A stretch of DNA of 64,000 bases from an uncultured Devosia sp. (GTDB lineage: Bacteria; Pseudomonadota; Alphaproteobacteria; Rhizobiales; Devosiaceae): contig NZ_CAMLHM010000001.1 in NCBI RefSeq assembly GCF_946479885.1, positions 62,001 to 126,000 on the forward strand. Direction: 5' to 3'. Below are positions 9,121 through 18,231 of the stretch, piece by piece. The notes under the pieces were generated by a model. That model saw nothing but the letters and a program-made list of their open reading frames with translations, was not told the origin of the DNA and searched no databases. The translations under genes and the position numbers were made by a program. Each line of letters starts with the position of its first letter. The stretch's first letter is position 1.

Positions 9121-9146
9121 GTCAGCAGCATTTGTTAAGTGCTGAC
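9121..9146. promoter_or_regulatory. Inverted repeat upstream of the DHA2 exporter, candidate operator
   Basis: Arms GTCAGCA (9121-9127) and TGCTGAC (9140-9146) are exact reverse complements with a 12-base centre, about 97 bases upstream of the exporter start. Drug exporters are often controlled by a repressor binding such a dyad, but no regulator gene is adjacent and the site may have no function. Confidence 0.4.
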
Positions 9147-9266
9147 TTCAGTAATGCGGACCCTGTTGCGGGTCAATAGTAAATTATCCGCTTAAGCAAT
9201 ATCCGGCCGATATGCGGCCGCTGAAACGGTTGGCCTGTTTAGGCCTGCCGCCAGTCGGCGTCCACC

Positions 9267-9286
9267 CGCAGAATCGCAATTCTGCG
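9267..9286. other. Hairpin in the 9.0-9.5 kb divergent intergenic region
   Basis: A perfect 8-bp stem, CGCAGAAT and ATTCTGCG, with loop CGCA. The surrounding region (9025-9468, about 440 bases) has no credible gene. It also holds the inverted repeat at 9121 and the LexA box at 9381. The hairpin has no following T run in either direction, so it is not an obvious terminator. Confidence 0.5.
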
Positions 9287-9380
9287 ATGCGAAATCGGGT
9301 TTTTGACCCTTCAAACCGGGCCGGGGCGTTCCCATATGTGCTGCGGGAGCCGGCCCCGCGTGTTCTTGCTTAGCGGCTTC

Positions 9381-9395
9381 GTTCTTGTTTTGTTC
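9381..9395 (+). promoter_or_regulatory. LexA box (GTTC-N7-GTTC)
   Basis: GTTC (9381-9384), seven bases, GTTC (9392-9395). This direct repeat is the established alphaproteobacterial LexA operator. It lies 74 bases upstream of the radical SAM start, a promoter-proximal position, so the gene is predicted to be induced by DNA damage. A third GTTC is at 9362. Confidence 0.75.
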
Positions 9396-9468
9396 CCTAT
9401 TGGATGCTACATCTTCAAGTGTTCCGCGGTCACGATTCGACCGTGGCGCGCCCGGCAGGAGATGTCTT

Positions 9469-10617
9469 ATGGCCCTCTATCAGGCCCCGTCATTCGAAGC
9501 ATTGGAAAAGCTTAGCCGCAGCCGCGACGCCGACCTGGCGCGGCGCGAACTGCTCGATCCCGACCGTATTCGCGGCCGCGGAGCGCAGTCCAACCATACC
9601 GGCCGCTTTGAAAAGCAGACCCGCGAAGGCTTCGACGACGGCTGGGACAATGTCGAGCCGCTATCGATCTTCCAGACGGTCGAGCATGTCGAGCGCGCCA
9701 AGACCATCATCACGACCAATGACAGCCCCGATATCGGTTTCGAGCGCTCGATCAATGCCTATCGCGGCTGCGAGCACGGCTGCTCTTATTGCTTTGCCCG
9801 CCCCACGCATGCCTTTCTTGGCCATTCGGCCGGCATCGAATTCGAGCGCGACATCTATGTGAAGGTCAATGCGGTCGAGGCCCTGCGCGCCGAGATCGGC
9901 GCCAAGGGCTATAAGGTCAAGCCCATCGCCATGGGCACCAATACCGACCCCTACCAGCCGGCCGAGCGCAAGCACAAGCTGACGCGCGGCATTCTCGAGG
10001 TGATGCTCGAAACACGCCACCCGATCATGATCACCACCAAGTCGGCGCTGATCATCCGCGACCTCGATATCCTGACCGAACTGGCCAAGCTGGGCCTGGT
10101 CAAGGTCGCGCTGTCGATGACCTCGATGGATCATAAGCTCAGCCGCAAGATGGAGCCGCGCGCCTCGTCCCCGGCTCGCCGGCTCGAGGCGATCCGGCTG
10201 CTCAGCGAAGCCGGCGTGCCCACGGCGGTGTTTGCCTCGCCGATGATTCCGGCCATCAACGACATGGAGCTCGAGCGCATCCTCGACGCCGCCGCGGCAC
10301 AGGGTGCGGTCAGCGCCTCGATGATCCTGCTGCGCCTGCCGGGCGAAGTGCGCGACGTGTTCCGCGAATGGCTGTTGCGGCATTTCCCCGATCGGGTGCG
10401 ACACGTGCTGGCGCTGGTGCGCGACACTCGCGGCGGCAAGGACTACGACTCGCGCTTCGGCACGCGCATGACGGGCGAAGGTCCCTATGCCACCCTGCTG
10501 CGGCAGCGCTTCGACAAGGCACGCGAGCGCTATGGACTCGACGCCAAGCTGCCCGGCCTGCGCAACGACCTGTTCGTGGCGCCGCGGCTGGAGGAAAGGC
10601 AGATGAGTTTATTTTAG
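9469..10617 (+). CDS. PA0069-family radical SAM protein
   Basis: A 382-residue radical SAM protein distantly related to spore photoproduct lyase (SplB). The cluster motif CEHGCSYC (CxxxCxxC) is near residue 100, followed by FARPTHAFLG. AMGTNTDPYQPAE is typical of the PA0069 family. Start ATG 9469 has AGGAG 7 bases upstream; the open frame extends further upstream across the LexA box, which argues against earlier starts. With the LexA site at 9381 the protein is inferred to act in DNA repair or damage response. Its reaction is not established as far as I know. Confidence 0.88.
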   Translation: MALYQAPSFEALEKLSRSRDADLARRELLDPDRIRGRGAQSNHTGRFEKQTREGFDDGWDNVEPLSIFQTVEHVERAKTIITTNDSPDIGFERSINAYRGCEHGCSYCFARPTHAFLGHSAGIEFERDIYVKVNAVEALRAEIGAKGYKVKPIAMGTNTDPYQPAERKHKLTRGILEVMLETRHPIMITTKSALIIRDLDILTELAKLGLVKVALSMTSMDHKLSRKMEPRASSPARRLEAIRLLSEAGVPTAVFASPMIPAINDMELERILDAAAAQGAVSASMILLRLPGEVRDVFREWLLRHFPDRVRHVLALVRDTRGGKDYDSRFGTRMTGEGPYATLLRQRFDKARERYGLDAKLPGLRNDLFVAPRLEERQMSLF

Positions 10618-10635
10618 GGGGCCTCGCCCCTGAGG

Positions 10636-10722
10636 CCTCATGGTGAGCTTGTCGAACCACGAGGTCGGGAACACCGGTCCTGCCACGACCTCGTCCTTCG
10701 ACAGGCTCAGGATGAGGTCTAC
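10636..10722. repeat. Two-module intergenic repeat (R1 forward, R2 reverse)
   Basis: Module R1 (10636-10668) contains CATGGTGAGCTTGTCGAACC. Module R2, in reverse (10681-10722), contains CCTTCGACAGGCTCAGGATG. Both carry an outer CGAGGTCG or its complement. The same two modules recur at 60763-60867 in the opposite relative order of strands. R2 ends in GTCTAC, which supplies the stop codon of the HAD gene. Similar sequences are, to my recollection, widespread in alphaproteobacterial genomes. Confidence 0.85.
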
Positions 10723-11417
10723 TGGCTGGTTGGCTGCAGATGTGTTTTCGCGATCCGCTCCGCAATGAACGCCAGCAGTGCCGGATCATCATAGCCATCC
10801 GCCGACAATGTAGCGCCCGCCGCCGCCAGATCCTCGTGCAGCAGCGACGTCCTGATGCCGACTGTCGCGAGTCCAGCCGCCGTCGCCGAGGTGATGCCGG
10901 TGCGTGAATCCTCGAAGGCGACCGAAACCTCGGCCCGCGCGCCGAGCAGGCGCAGGCCTTCCAAGTAAGGCAGCGGGTGCGGCTTGCCATGCGCCAGCTC
11001 CTCGCCGATGACCACCGCGCGGAAGCGATGGCGGATGCCGAGGCCATCAAGGATCAGGTCGGCATTGGCGCGGGGCGCGTTGGTCACGGCCGCCATCGGC
11101 AGGCCGGCGGCGTCAGCGAGGTCAAGCAGTTCGAACAGGCCTGGCACCGCGTGGATCGAGGTTTTCGCCAGCTCGCGGAACATGGCCTCCTTGCCGTTGA
11201 GCACTGCCATGCCCTCAGCCGCGGACAGATGTGGCACAAAACGCCGGGCGATGGCCTCGTTGGCCAGTCCCTGCAGTTCGCGCGAGAAGCGGGCCTTGTC
11301 GAAACTGTGGCCATAGGGCTCGAATGTGCGGTTGAAGGCTTCGAGATGCAGCGGGTCGGTATCGGCCAGGGTGCCGTCGATATCGAACAGCAGGGCGGCG
11401 CCGGGAACAGGGATCAT
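10719..11417 (-). CDS. HAD-superfamily hydrolase, beta-phosphoglucomutase/phosphatase-like
   Basis: A 232-residue HAD subfamily IA protein. Motif I is DIDGTLADTDPLH at the N-terminus with both aspartates. Motif II is the threonine of AVTNAPR, the motif III lysine is in GKPHPLPYL, and motif IV is FEDSRTGITSA. The helical cap lies between motifs I and II. Such proteins dephosphorylate sugar phosphates or, in the mutase branch, isomerise them; the specific substrate cannot be read. The stop codon falls in the repeat at 10636-10722, so the C-terminus THLQPTSQ may be partly repeat-derived. Confidence 0.88.
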   Translation of the reverse strand: MIPVPGAALLFDIDGTLADTDPLHLEAFNRTFEPYGHSFDKARFSRELQGLANEAIARRFVPHLSAAEGMAVLNGKEAMFRELAKTSIHAVPGLFELLDLADAAGLPMAAVTNAPRANADLILDGLGIRHRFRAVVIGEELAHGKPHPLPYLEGLRLLGARAEVSVAFEDSRTGITSATAAGLATVGIRTSLLHEDLAAAGATLSADGYDDPALLAFIAERIAKTHLQPTSQ

Positions 11418-11506
11418 TGCGCTTCCAGGAGAGAGACTGGGCCGCTAGAACCGCAGCCAGCGGTCGTGGAACAGCAAATATGGCTGCAGGTCAATCCGGA
11501 GGGATG

Positions 11507-12379
11507 ATGCCGGCATCGCAATTCGAACTCGGAGCGCTCAAGGACATCATCATCGCCCGCTTTCCCGACCTGGCGGAGGCCCGGTTCACCCTGCTGAGCG
11601 AAGGCTGGGATAGCGTCGCCGTGGATGTGGACGACCGGCTGATCTTCAAGTTCCCGCGCCACGCGCTGGGCGAGCAGGGCCTGCGCCGCGAGGCCGGCAT
11701 ACTTGGTCTGGTCAATGCGGCCGTCAGCCTGCCGGTGCCGTCACTGACGCTGTTTGACGAGCCACAGACCTTTTCGCGGCATGAGAAAATCCCCGGCGAC
11801 CATCTGCTGCCCGAGCGGTACCGGGCCTTGAACGAGTCCGCGCGACAGGCCCTGGGCGAGACACTCGGCCGCTTCTATGCCGAGCTGCACACGATCGAGC
11901 CGGCGCAGGCGATTGCCGTGGGCGCGGGACCGGCCGATGCCTGGCTCGACGCGGACGACATCTTGCGGCGGGTTCGACCCGTACTGCCGGGGCCGCTGCT
12001 GTCCCTCGCCGAAACCGAGATGAAACGGTGGCGAGAGCTAGAGCCGGACCCCTATGGTCAGATCTATGGCTTCTTTGACGGGCATGGCTGGAACATGGCC
12101 TTCGACCACCAGGCCGCGCGGCTCAACGGCATCTATGACTTCGGCGATTCCGGCATCGGTCCGCTGCACCGGGAATTTGTCTATTCCAGCATCATCTCGC
12201 CCGACCTCACCCCTCGGATCATTGCCAGCTACGAGCGGCATAGCGGGCGCAGCATCGACCGCGACCGCGTCGCGGTGCTGACTTCGACCCACTGGCTGTG
12301 GGAACTGGCCGTCGAGGCCCACCTGCCTGAAAATGTCGCGGCGATGCTGCCCGGCGTCGCGGCCTGGCTCACTCGCTAG
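11507..12379 (+). CDS. Aminoglycoside phosphotransferase-like small-molecule kinase
   Basis: A 290-residue APH/choline-kinase-fold protein. The N-lobe holds FTLLSEGWDSVAVDVDDRLIFKFPR with the ATP-site lysine. The catalytic loop is FFDGHGWNMAFD: Asp and Asn have the normal D-x4-N spacing, but the usual first His of HxDxxxxN is Phe. The metal motif is DFGDSGIGP. ATG 11507 or 11504 follows GGAGGG closely; 11507 gives the better spacing. The stop overlaps the stop of the convergent EamA gene in a shared CTAG. A resistance role is not implied; the natural substrate is unknown. Confidence 0.82.
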   Translation: MPASQFELGALKDIIIARFPDLAEARFTLLSEGWDSVAVDVDDRLIFKFPRHALGEQGLRREAGILGLVNAAVSLPVPSLTLFDEPQTFSRHEKIPGDHLLPERYRALNESARQALGETLGRFYAELHTIEPAQAIAVGAGPADAWLDADDILRRVRPVLPGPLLSLAETEMKRWRELEPDPYGQIYGFFDGHGWNMAFDHQAARLNGIYDFGDSGIGPLHREFVYSSIISPDLTPRIIASYERHSGRSIDRDRVAVLTSTHWLWELAVEAHLPENVAAMLPGVAAWLTR

Positions 12380-13263
12380 CGGGCTGCCTTCAGCCGCCCG
12401 CCACCAAACGGCGTCCAGCCCAGCGTCATCCCGGCCGCAGCCACCAGAATAGCGGCGGCGCCCACGAGCTGTGGCAATGCCAGCCAATGCCCGAACACGA
12501 CGAAATCGACCAGGATCGCCACCACTGGATAGATGAAGGACAGCGCGCCGATCAAATGGGTTGGCAGCTTCTGGATGGCGCCATAGAGCAGGATATAGAC
12601 CAATCCGGTATGCACAGCGCCGATCGCCGCGAGACTGAGCCAGGTGTCCAGCGCGGTGGGCAAGTGCGTCAGGTTGGCAAAGGGCGCGGCCATGAGCATG
12701 CCGACACCCACCTGGATCAGCGCGATCAGATGCGGCGGCACGCCCTTGAGGTGCTTGGTGATGATGGCGGCGGCCGCGTAGCAGACTGCTGCACCCAGTG
12801 ACAACGCTATGCCAGATAGATAATCGGTTCCGCCCGGCCCAGCCTTGGCATTGGCGATCAACACCACGCCGGCAAAGGCGATGCCGAGCCAGGCCAGCTT
12901 GTGCCGGGTCAGCCGCTCCCCCAGGAACAGCGCCCCGAACCCGACCAGCATGAAGGGCTGGGTATTGTAGACAGCAGTGGCGATGGAAATGGACGCCAGC
13001 GGATAGGCCGCGAAGAGCAACAGCCAGTTGGCGACGATCGCGATGCCCCCCAGCGCCGCCAGCAGGAACTGGCGTGGCGTGATGACGTCGCGCCGCAACA
13101 GGCCCAGCGCCGCGCAGGCAATGAGCAGCGGCACCGCGCCGAAGACACAGCGCCACAGCACGACATCGACAATGGGCTGGCCCGAGAACACCACGAAGGC
13201 GCCGATCGTGCCCGATATGGCCATGGCCACCGTCATTTCAATCGTGCCGCGTGTCGTGCTCAT
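12376..13263 (-). CDS. EamA/DMT-superfamily transporter
   Basis: A 295-residue inner-membrane protein with ten hydrophobic segments in two EamA halves. LWRCVFGAVPLL is in the first half; GALSFIYPVVAILVDFVVFGHWL in the second corresponds to the conserved end of an EamA domain. I chose ATG 13263, which has GGAGG five to six bases upstream, over the longer start at 13284. It is divergent from an Lrp/AsnC regulator 126 bases away, an arrangement typical of amino-acid or metabolite exporters. The substrate is inference only. Confidence 0.87.
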   Translation of the reverse strand: MSTTRGTIEMTVAMAISGTIGAFVVFSGQPIVDVVLWRCVFGAVPLLIACAALGLLRRDVITPRQFLLAALGGIAIVANWLLLFAAYPLASISIATAVYNTQPFMLVGFGALFLGERLTRHKLAWLGIAFAGVVLIANAKAGPGGTDYLSGIALSLGAAVCYAAAAIITKHLKGVPPHLIALIQVGVGMLMAAPFANLTHLPTALDTWLSLAAIGAVHTGLVYILLYGAIQKLPTHLIGALSFIYPVVAILVDFVVFGHWLALPQLVGAAAILVAAAGMTLGWTPFGGGRLKAAR

Positions 13264-13389
13264 CGTCGCCTCCATCTGGCGCATAAGCTACCCCGCGGCG
13301 ACGACCGCTTTCCATATCGATCTATAGGCAAAACGCGATGTCTGCCTTACAATGCATGGCTTCTTGATCAATTTTCCTACGGAACCGCC

Positions 13390-13824
13390 ATGATTGACGA
13401 GATTGACCAGAAGATCATCGAAGCTCTTGCCGACAATGCGCGGCTATCGATCAAGGAGCTGGCGCAGCAGGTGGGCCTGTCATCGCCCAGTGCGTCGGAG
13501 CGGTTGCGACGGCTCGAAGAGCGAGGGGTGATCGCCGGGTTCACCGTCGATCTCGACCTGCGGGCCGTGGGCTATCCGCTGCAGGCCATCGTGCGGATAA
13601 GGCCCCTGCCCGGCAAACTGCACATTGTGCAGCGGCTGATCGAGGACATTCCGCAGATCACCGAATGCGACAAGGTAACAGGAGACGATTGTTTCGTCGC
13701 CCGGCTGCAGATGCGATCTATCGAGCAGCTCGACGAAATCCTCGACCGGATCGCCGACAAGGCCGAGACGAGCACCGCCATCGTCAAGGCGCAGCCCGTC
13801 AAGCGGCGCCTGCCGCCACTCTAA
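13390..13824 (+). CDS. Lrp/AsnC-family transcriptional regulator
   Basis: A 144-residue regulator. The N-terminal helix-turn-helix reads DNARLSIKELAQQVGLSSPSASERLRRLEERGVI (residues ~14-47). The rest is the RAM ligand-binding domain, with the conserved VTGDDCFVARLQM segment near residue 95. It is divergent from the EamA transporter and probably controls it and itself; the shared spacer 13264-13389 contains TTGATCAA (13367) as a possible half-site. The TAA overlaps the stop of the convergent gene at 13821. Confidence 0.93.
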   Translation: MIDEIDQKIIEALADNARLSIKELAQQVGLSSPSASERLRRLEERGVIAGFTVDLDLRAVGYPLQAIVRIRPLPGKLHIVQRLIEDIPQITECDKVTGDDCFVARLQMRSIEQLDEILDRIADKAETSTAIVKAQPVKRRLPPL

Positions 13825-14408
13825 TACTGCGCTACCCGGCGCGCATAGGTGGCCATGAAGTCGATCGAGGCGGTGACGCCGCGCAGCGACAGCCAGACTT
13901 CCTTGCTGTCCAGCGCACCGGTGAGCGGCACGGTCAGCAGGAGCGAATTGCGCTCCTTCATCTTGTCCAGCAGCGCCGTCTTGCGGGCCGGGTCGGCGAC
14001 GAAGAACTGGTTGATCGTATTGTAGCGCGTCTCGAGGTCAGCGGTGAAATCGAAGCTCTCGGGTGCCTCGCCGCCAAAGGCCAGCACCAGCGGGCGGCTC
14101 GTGTCGGTCTCGACACCATCGGCCGCCACCGTGATCGCCACGTCGAGCTCGCCGTTCAGCCGGTTGCGGAACACGGTGAGCTTGTATGCTGGCAGGTTGG
14201 CGCTGTTCAGTTCCTGGCTGCCGGTGCTGGCAAAGCAGGAAAACCCGTAATAGTCGGTGGCGCTTTCATTGATCGCATCAGGACAGGCGGCGAGCCAGTC
14301 GCGGTGATATTCCCGCCATTCGCCGTAGGGATGGTGAAAGGGCTCTGCCGCTACCGGCAAGGATGCCGCAAACAGAGTAATAAGGACGCTGCCGATTCTG
14401 GCGATCAT
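13821..14408 (-). CDS. Exported protein of unknown function
   Basis: A 195-residue protein from ATG 14408; the start was picked because it gives a clean signal peptide (MIARIGSVLITLFAASLPVAA). The mature part has two cysteines (CPDAIN, FSCFAST) that could form a disulfide, then a mixed hydrophilic domain ending SIDFMATYARRVAQY. I do not recognise a family with confidence; overall layout is faintly like IalB/DUF1176 periplasmic proteins. It is divergent from the DUF4180 gene with a 100-base spacer. Confidence 0.65.
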   Translation of the reverse strand: MIARIGSVLITLFAASLPVAAEPFHHPYGEWREYHRDWLAACPDAINESATDYYGFSCFASTGSQELNSANLPAYKLTVFRNRLNGELDVAITVAADGVETDTSRPLVLAFGGEAPESFDFTADLETRYNTINQFFVADPARKTALLDKMKERNSLLLTVPLTGALDSKEVWLSLRGVTASIDFMATYARRVAQY

Positions 14409-14508
14409 TGAGGATGCTTTCGTGTGCTGCCCCCAGCAGCGTCGTATATAGCAGTCCCGCGCCGACATTACAGTCATGCGCACTATTGTTTTCGAAAAGG
14501 AGAACGAC

Positions 14509-14862
14509 ATGCCGATCTTGACCCATAATGGCGTGGCGCTGCTCGAACTCGAGGCAACAGGCCCGCTGCTGGCCGGCGAACAGGATGCGCTCGACCTGAT
14601 CGGGGAAACCTATGGCACCGATGCCGACATCATCGTGGTGCCGGTGGCGCGCCTGGATCCAGAGTTTTTCAAATTGCGCAGCGGCATGGCCGGCGCATTC
14701 TTCCAGAAGCTGCAGAACTACCAGAAGCGCCTGGTGGTTCTCGGGGATGTCTCCGCGCAGGTTGCGACCAGCAAGTCGCTGCACGACTTCGTCTACGAGA
14801 CCAACCGGGTGGGCCACCACCTGTTCGCCCCGGACCGTGAGACCATGCTGGCGCGGCTGTGA
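14509..14862 (+). CDS. DUF4180 domain protein
   Basis: A 117-residue small cytosolic protein matching the DUF4180 pattern: ADIIVVPVARLDPEFFKLRSG, then AGAFFQKLQNY, then a C-terminal SKSLHDFVYETNRVGHHLF. Start ATG 14509 has AAGGAG six bases upstream. The fold is probably related to STAS-like or restriction-regulator families, but no function is established to my knowledge. It precedes rnhB by 45 bases in the same direction. Confidence 0.78.
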   Translation: MPILTHNGVALLELEATGPLLAGEQDALDLIGETYGTDADIIVVPVARLDPEFFKLRSGMAGAFFQKLQNYQKRLVVLGDVSAQVATSKSLHDFVYETNRVGHHLFAPDRETMLARL

Positions 14863-14907
14863 TCGCGGCGGCGTTGACTTGGCCGGCGCGAGGACGATGC
14901 TGAAGCC

Positions 14908-15570
14908 ATGCTGTTCGATTCGCCCATCCAGACCGAGCCCGACTATAGCCACGAGCGCCAGTTGCTGGCGCGCGGGGCGCGCGTCGTTGCCGGTGTCGAC
15001 GAGGCTGGCCGCGGTCCCTTGGCCGGGCCCGTCGTGGTTTCGGCCGTGGTGCTCGATGCGCAGGCCATCCCGCCCGGGCTCAACGATTCCAAGAAACTGA
15101 CCGAGGAGCAGCGCGAGCTGCTGTTCGGGCAGGTGATGGCCACGGCGCTCGCGGTGTCGGTGGTGGTCGCCCCACCCTCCATCATCCTCACCCGCAACAT
15201 TCGCGGCGCGACGCTCTGGGCCATGGCAGAGGCCGCCTGCAGCCTCAGCCTGCGGCCAGACCGCGTCCTGATCGATGGTCGCGACGTGCCGATGGGCCTG
15301 CCCTGCGAGGGCCTGGCGCTGATCGGCGGCGACGGCCGCAGCGTCTCGATCGCCGCCGCGTCCATCGTGGCCAAGGTGACGCGCGATCGCATGTGCCGGA
15401 TCATGGATGGCGACGCCCCGCATTTCGGCTTTGCCGGCCACAAGGGCTATTCGACGCCCCAGCATATGCGGGCCCTGGTCGAACACGGCCCCTGCCGCCA
15501 CCACCGCGAAGAATTCGCCCCGGTGGCGGAAGCGTGGGTGCGCGTGCGGAGCCAGGTGCAGGTGGCTTAG
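14908..15570 (+). CDS. rnhB: Ribonuclease HII
   Basis: A 220-residue RNase HII that cuts RNA in RNA/DNA hybrids, including single misincorporated ribonucleotides. The catalytic DEAGRGPLAGPVV motif is near residue 32, LNDSKKLT follows at about 60, DGRDVP is near 126 and the C-terminal HFGFAGHKGYST at about 170. All DEDD-type acidic positions appear present. It is followed by ccrM, a neighbour order I recall from other Rhizobiales. Confidence 0.96.
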   Translation: MLFDSPIQTEPDYSHERQLLARGARVVAGVDEAGRGPLAGPVVVSAVVLDAQAIPPGLNDSKKLTEEQRELLFGQVMATALAVSVVVAPPSIILTRNIRGATLWAMAEAACSLSLRPDRVLIDGRDVPMGLPCEGLALIGGDGRSVSIAAASIVAKVTRDRMCRIMDGDAPHFGFAGHKGYSTPQHMRALVEHGPCRHHREEFAPVAEAWVRVRSQVQVA

Positions 15571-15605
15571 TCACGCCCCTCATCTGGCGGCTCACGCAGC
15601 AGACT

Positions 15606-16825
<1,220 letters not shown>

Positions 16826-16858
16826 TCCTGACCTCCAATCGTCTCAGGCTCTATAACT

Positions 16859-16890
16859 GGCCACCGGTTTGCCCCGGTGGCCTTTTTGTT
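16859..16890 (+). terminator. Intrinsic terminator of ccrM
   Basis: A perfect 9-bp stem, GGCCACCGG (16859) and CCGGTGGCC (16874-16882), followed by TTTTTGTTT. It lies 33 bases after the ccrM stop. Confidence 0.9.
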
Positions 16891-17060
16891 TGGGACTTTG
16901 GCAGCCACCCGGCGGCATAGCGCACCGGTATTGGCAGCGGCGCGCCCGCCATTTCGGCGTTTTTCTGCCTCCCGGCGCTCACTTCTGAGGGCGTGGAAGT
17001 GCGGTGTTAACCGCCGATCGTCCAGCATGGTGTCGCTTCACGCCGCGAGGGACCGCTGCC

Positions 17061-18230
17061 GTGACCACCATGGTTGGCCTCAACATCGTTATCGCCAGCA
17101 TACTGGGCCTGTTGGCCCTGCTCTGTGCTGTCGCCAGCCTGGCGCTGCGGCGTAACGTGCCGCTGGCCTGGCTCGCGGGCGCCCTGGCCGTGGGCACCGT
17201 ACAGACACTGTTCCTTACCTTCGCCCCCGGCACGGTGCTCGAATTCGCCTCCGCCATGGTGCTGGCGCCATTCGGCTTCTGGCTGGCCAACAATACCATC
17301 TATGCGCTGATGCCCGAGAAGCGCTGGCGGTGGGGATATCTCGCAGGCTTTATCGGCTTGTGCGCGATCGCCGTCGCGCTGACCGCGGCGGGCGCGCCAT
17401 TCTTCTATCAAGTCTTCTTCGTGCAGCTTGCCTGCACGCTGGCCATGTTCGACGCCGCCCTGCGGATCATGAGCGGCATGAAGTGGTGGCGTGTGCTCGA
17501 TGTATCGCTGCTGATCACCGTGGGCACACTGGCGCTGGTGCGGCTGGCGCGGCTGCCGCTGCTGGTCTGGTATTTCGGGCTCGATGTCGACTTTCCGGCC
17601 TTCAACGGTTCCTCGCTCGAACTGGCCCTGCTGGCCGTCGAGAGCCTCGTGACCCTCGGCATCATCACGCTGGTGATTTCCTCGATCATTGCCGACACCA
17701 TCGCCACGTTCCAGCAGCAGTCTGAGCGCGATGGGCCCACGGGCCTGCTCAATCGCCGCGCGGTCGATGCGATGGCCGCGCAGCGCAGTCCAGCAGGCGG
17801 GGCAGTCATCTTCTGCGATATCGACCATTTCAAGCAGGTCAATGATCGCTATGGCCATCAGGCAGGCGATGCGGTGATCCAGGCCTTCGCCGCGATCATC
17901 GAGCGCACGGGCCATCATGCCGCACGCATTGGCGGCGAGGAATTCGCGCTGCTGCTGCCGGGCGCCAGCGTCCAGCAGGCGGAGGGGCTGGCCGACATGA
18001 TCCGCCTCCGCTTCAATGAGATGATCCATCTAGCGCTGGCGGCCGATGATCGGCTGAGCGCCAGCTTCGGCATTGCCGAATATGCGGCCGGCGAACCGCC
18101 GGCCAGCGCCTTCGTGCGCGCCGATGCGGCGCTCTATCGGGCCAAGGAAGCCGGCCGGAACCGCGTCGAAATCTGCCCGGAAGCGGAGCGCCAGGGGCGC
18201 TCGCCCAACCGGCGAACCCAGGCGGCCTGA
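17061..18230 (+). CDS. Membrane diguanylate cyclase (GGDEF)
   Basis: A 389-residue protein. The first ~215 residues form about six to seven membrane helices with no sensor domain I recognise. The GGDEF domain begins DGPTGLLNRRA, with the metal site FCDIDHFKQVND and the active loop GGEEF at residues 291-295, so it should make c-di-GMP. The inhibitory I-site RxxD is RTGH here, so product inhibition may be absent. Start GTG 17061 has GAGGGA upstream; ATG 17070 is an alternative. The gene ends one base before the convergent dapA stop. Confidence 0.87.
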   Translation: MTTMVGLNIVIASILGLLALLCAVASLALRRNVPLAWLAGALAVGTVQTLFLTFAPGTVLEFASAMVLAPFGFWLANNTIYALMPEKRWRWGYLAGFIGLCAIAVALTAAGAPFFYQVFFVQLACTLAMFDAALRIMSGMKWWRVLDVSLLITVGTLALVRLARLPLLVWYFGLDVDFPAFNGSSLELALLAVESLVTLGIITLVISSIIADTIATFQQQSERDGPTGLLNRRAVDAMAAQRSPAGGAVIFCDIDHFKQVNDRYGHQAGDAVIQAFAAIIERTGHHAARIGGEEFALLLPGASVQQAEGLADMIRLRFNEMIHLALAADDRLSASFGIAEYAAGEPPASAFVRADAALYRAKEAGRNRVEICPEAERQGRSPNRRTQAA

Positions 18231-18231
18231 G

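Noticed and set aside
13366..13374. FNR-type or Lrp operator at TTGATCAA
   Set aside because: Only a single 8-base palindrome without the expected flanking pattern; too short to call.
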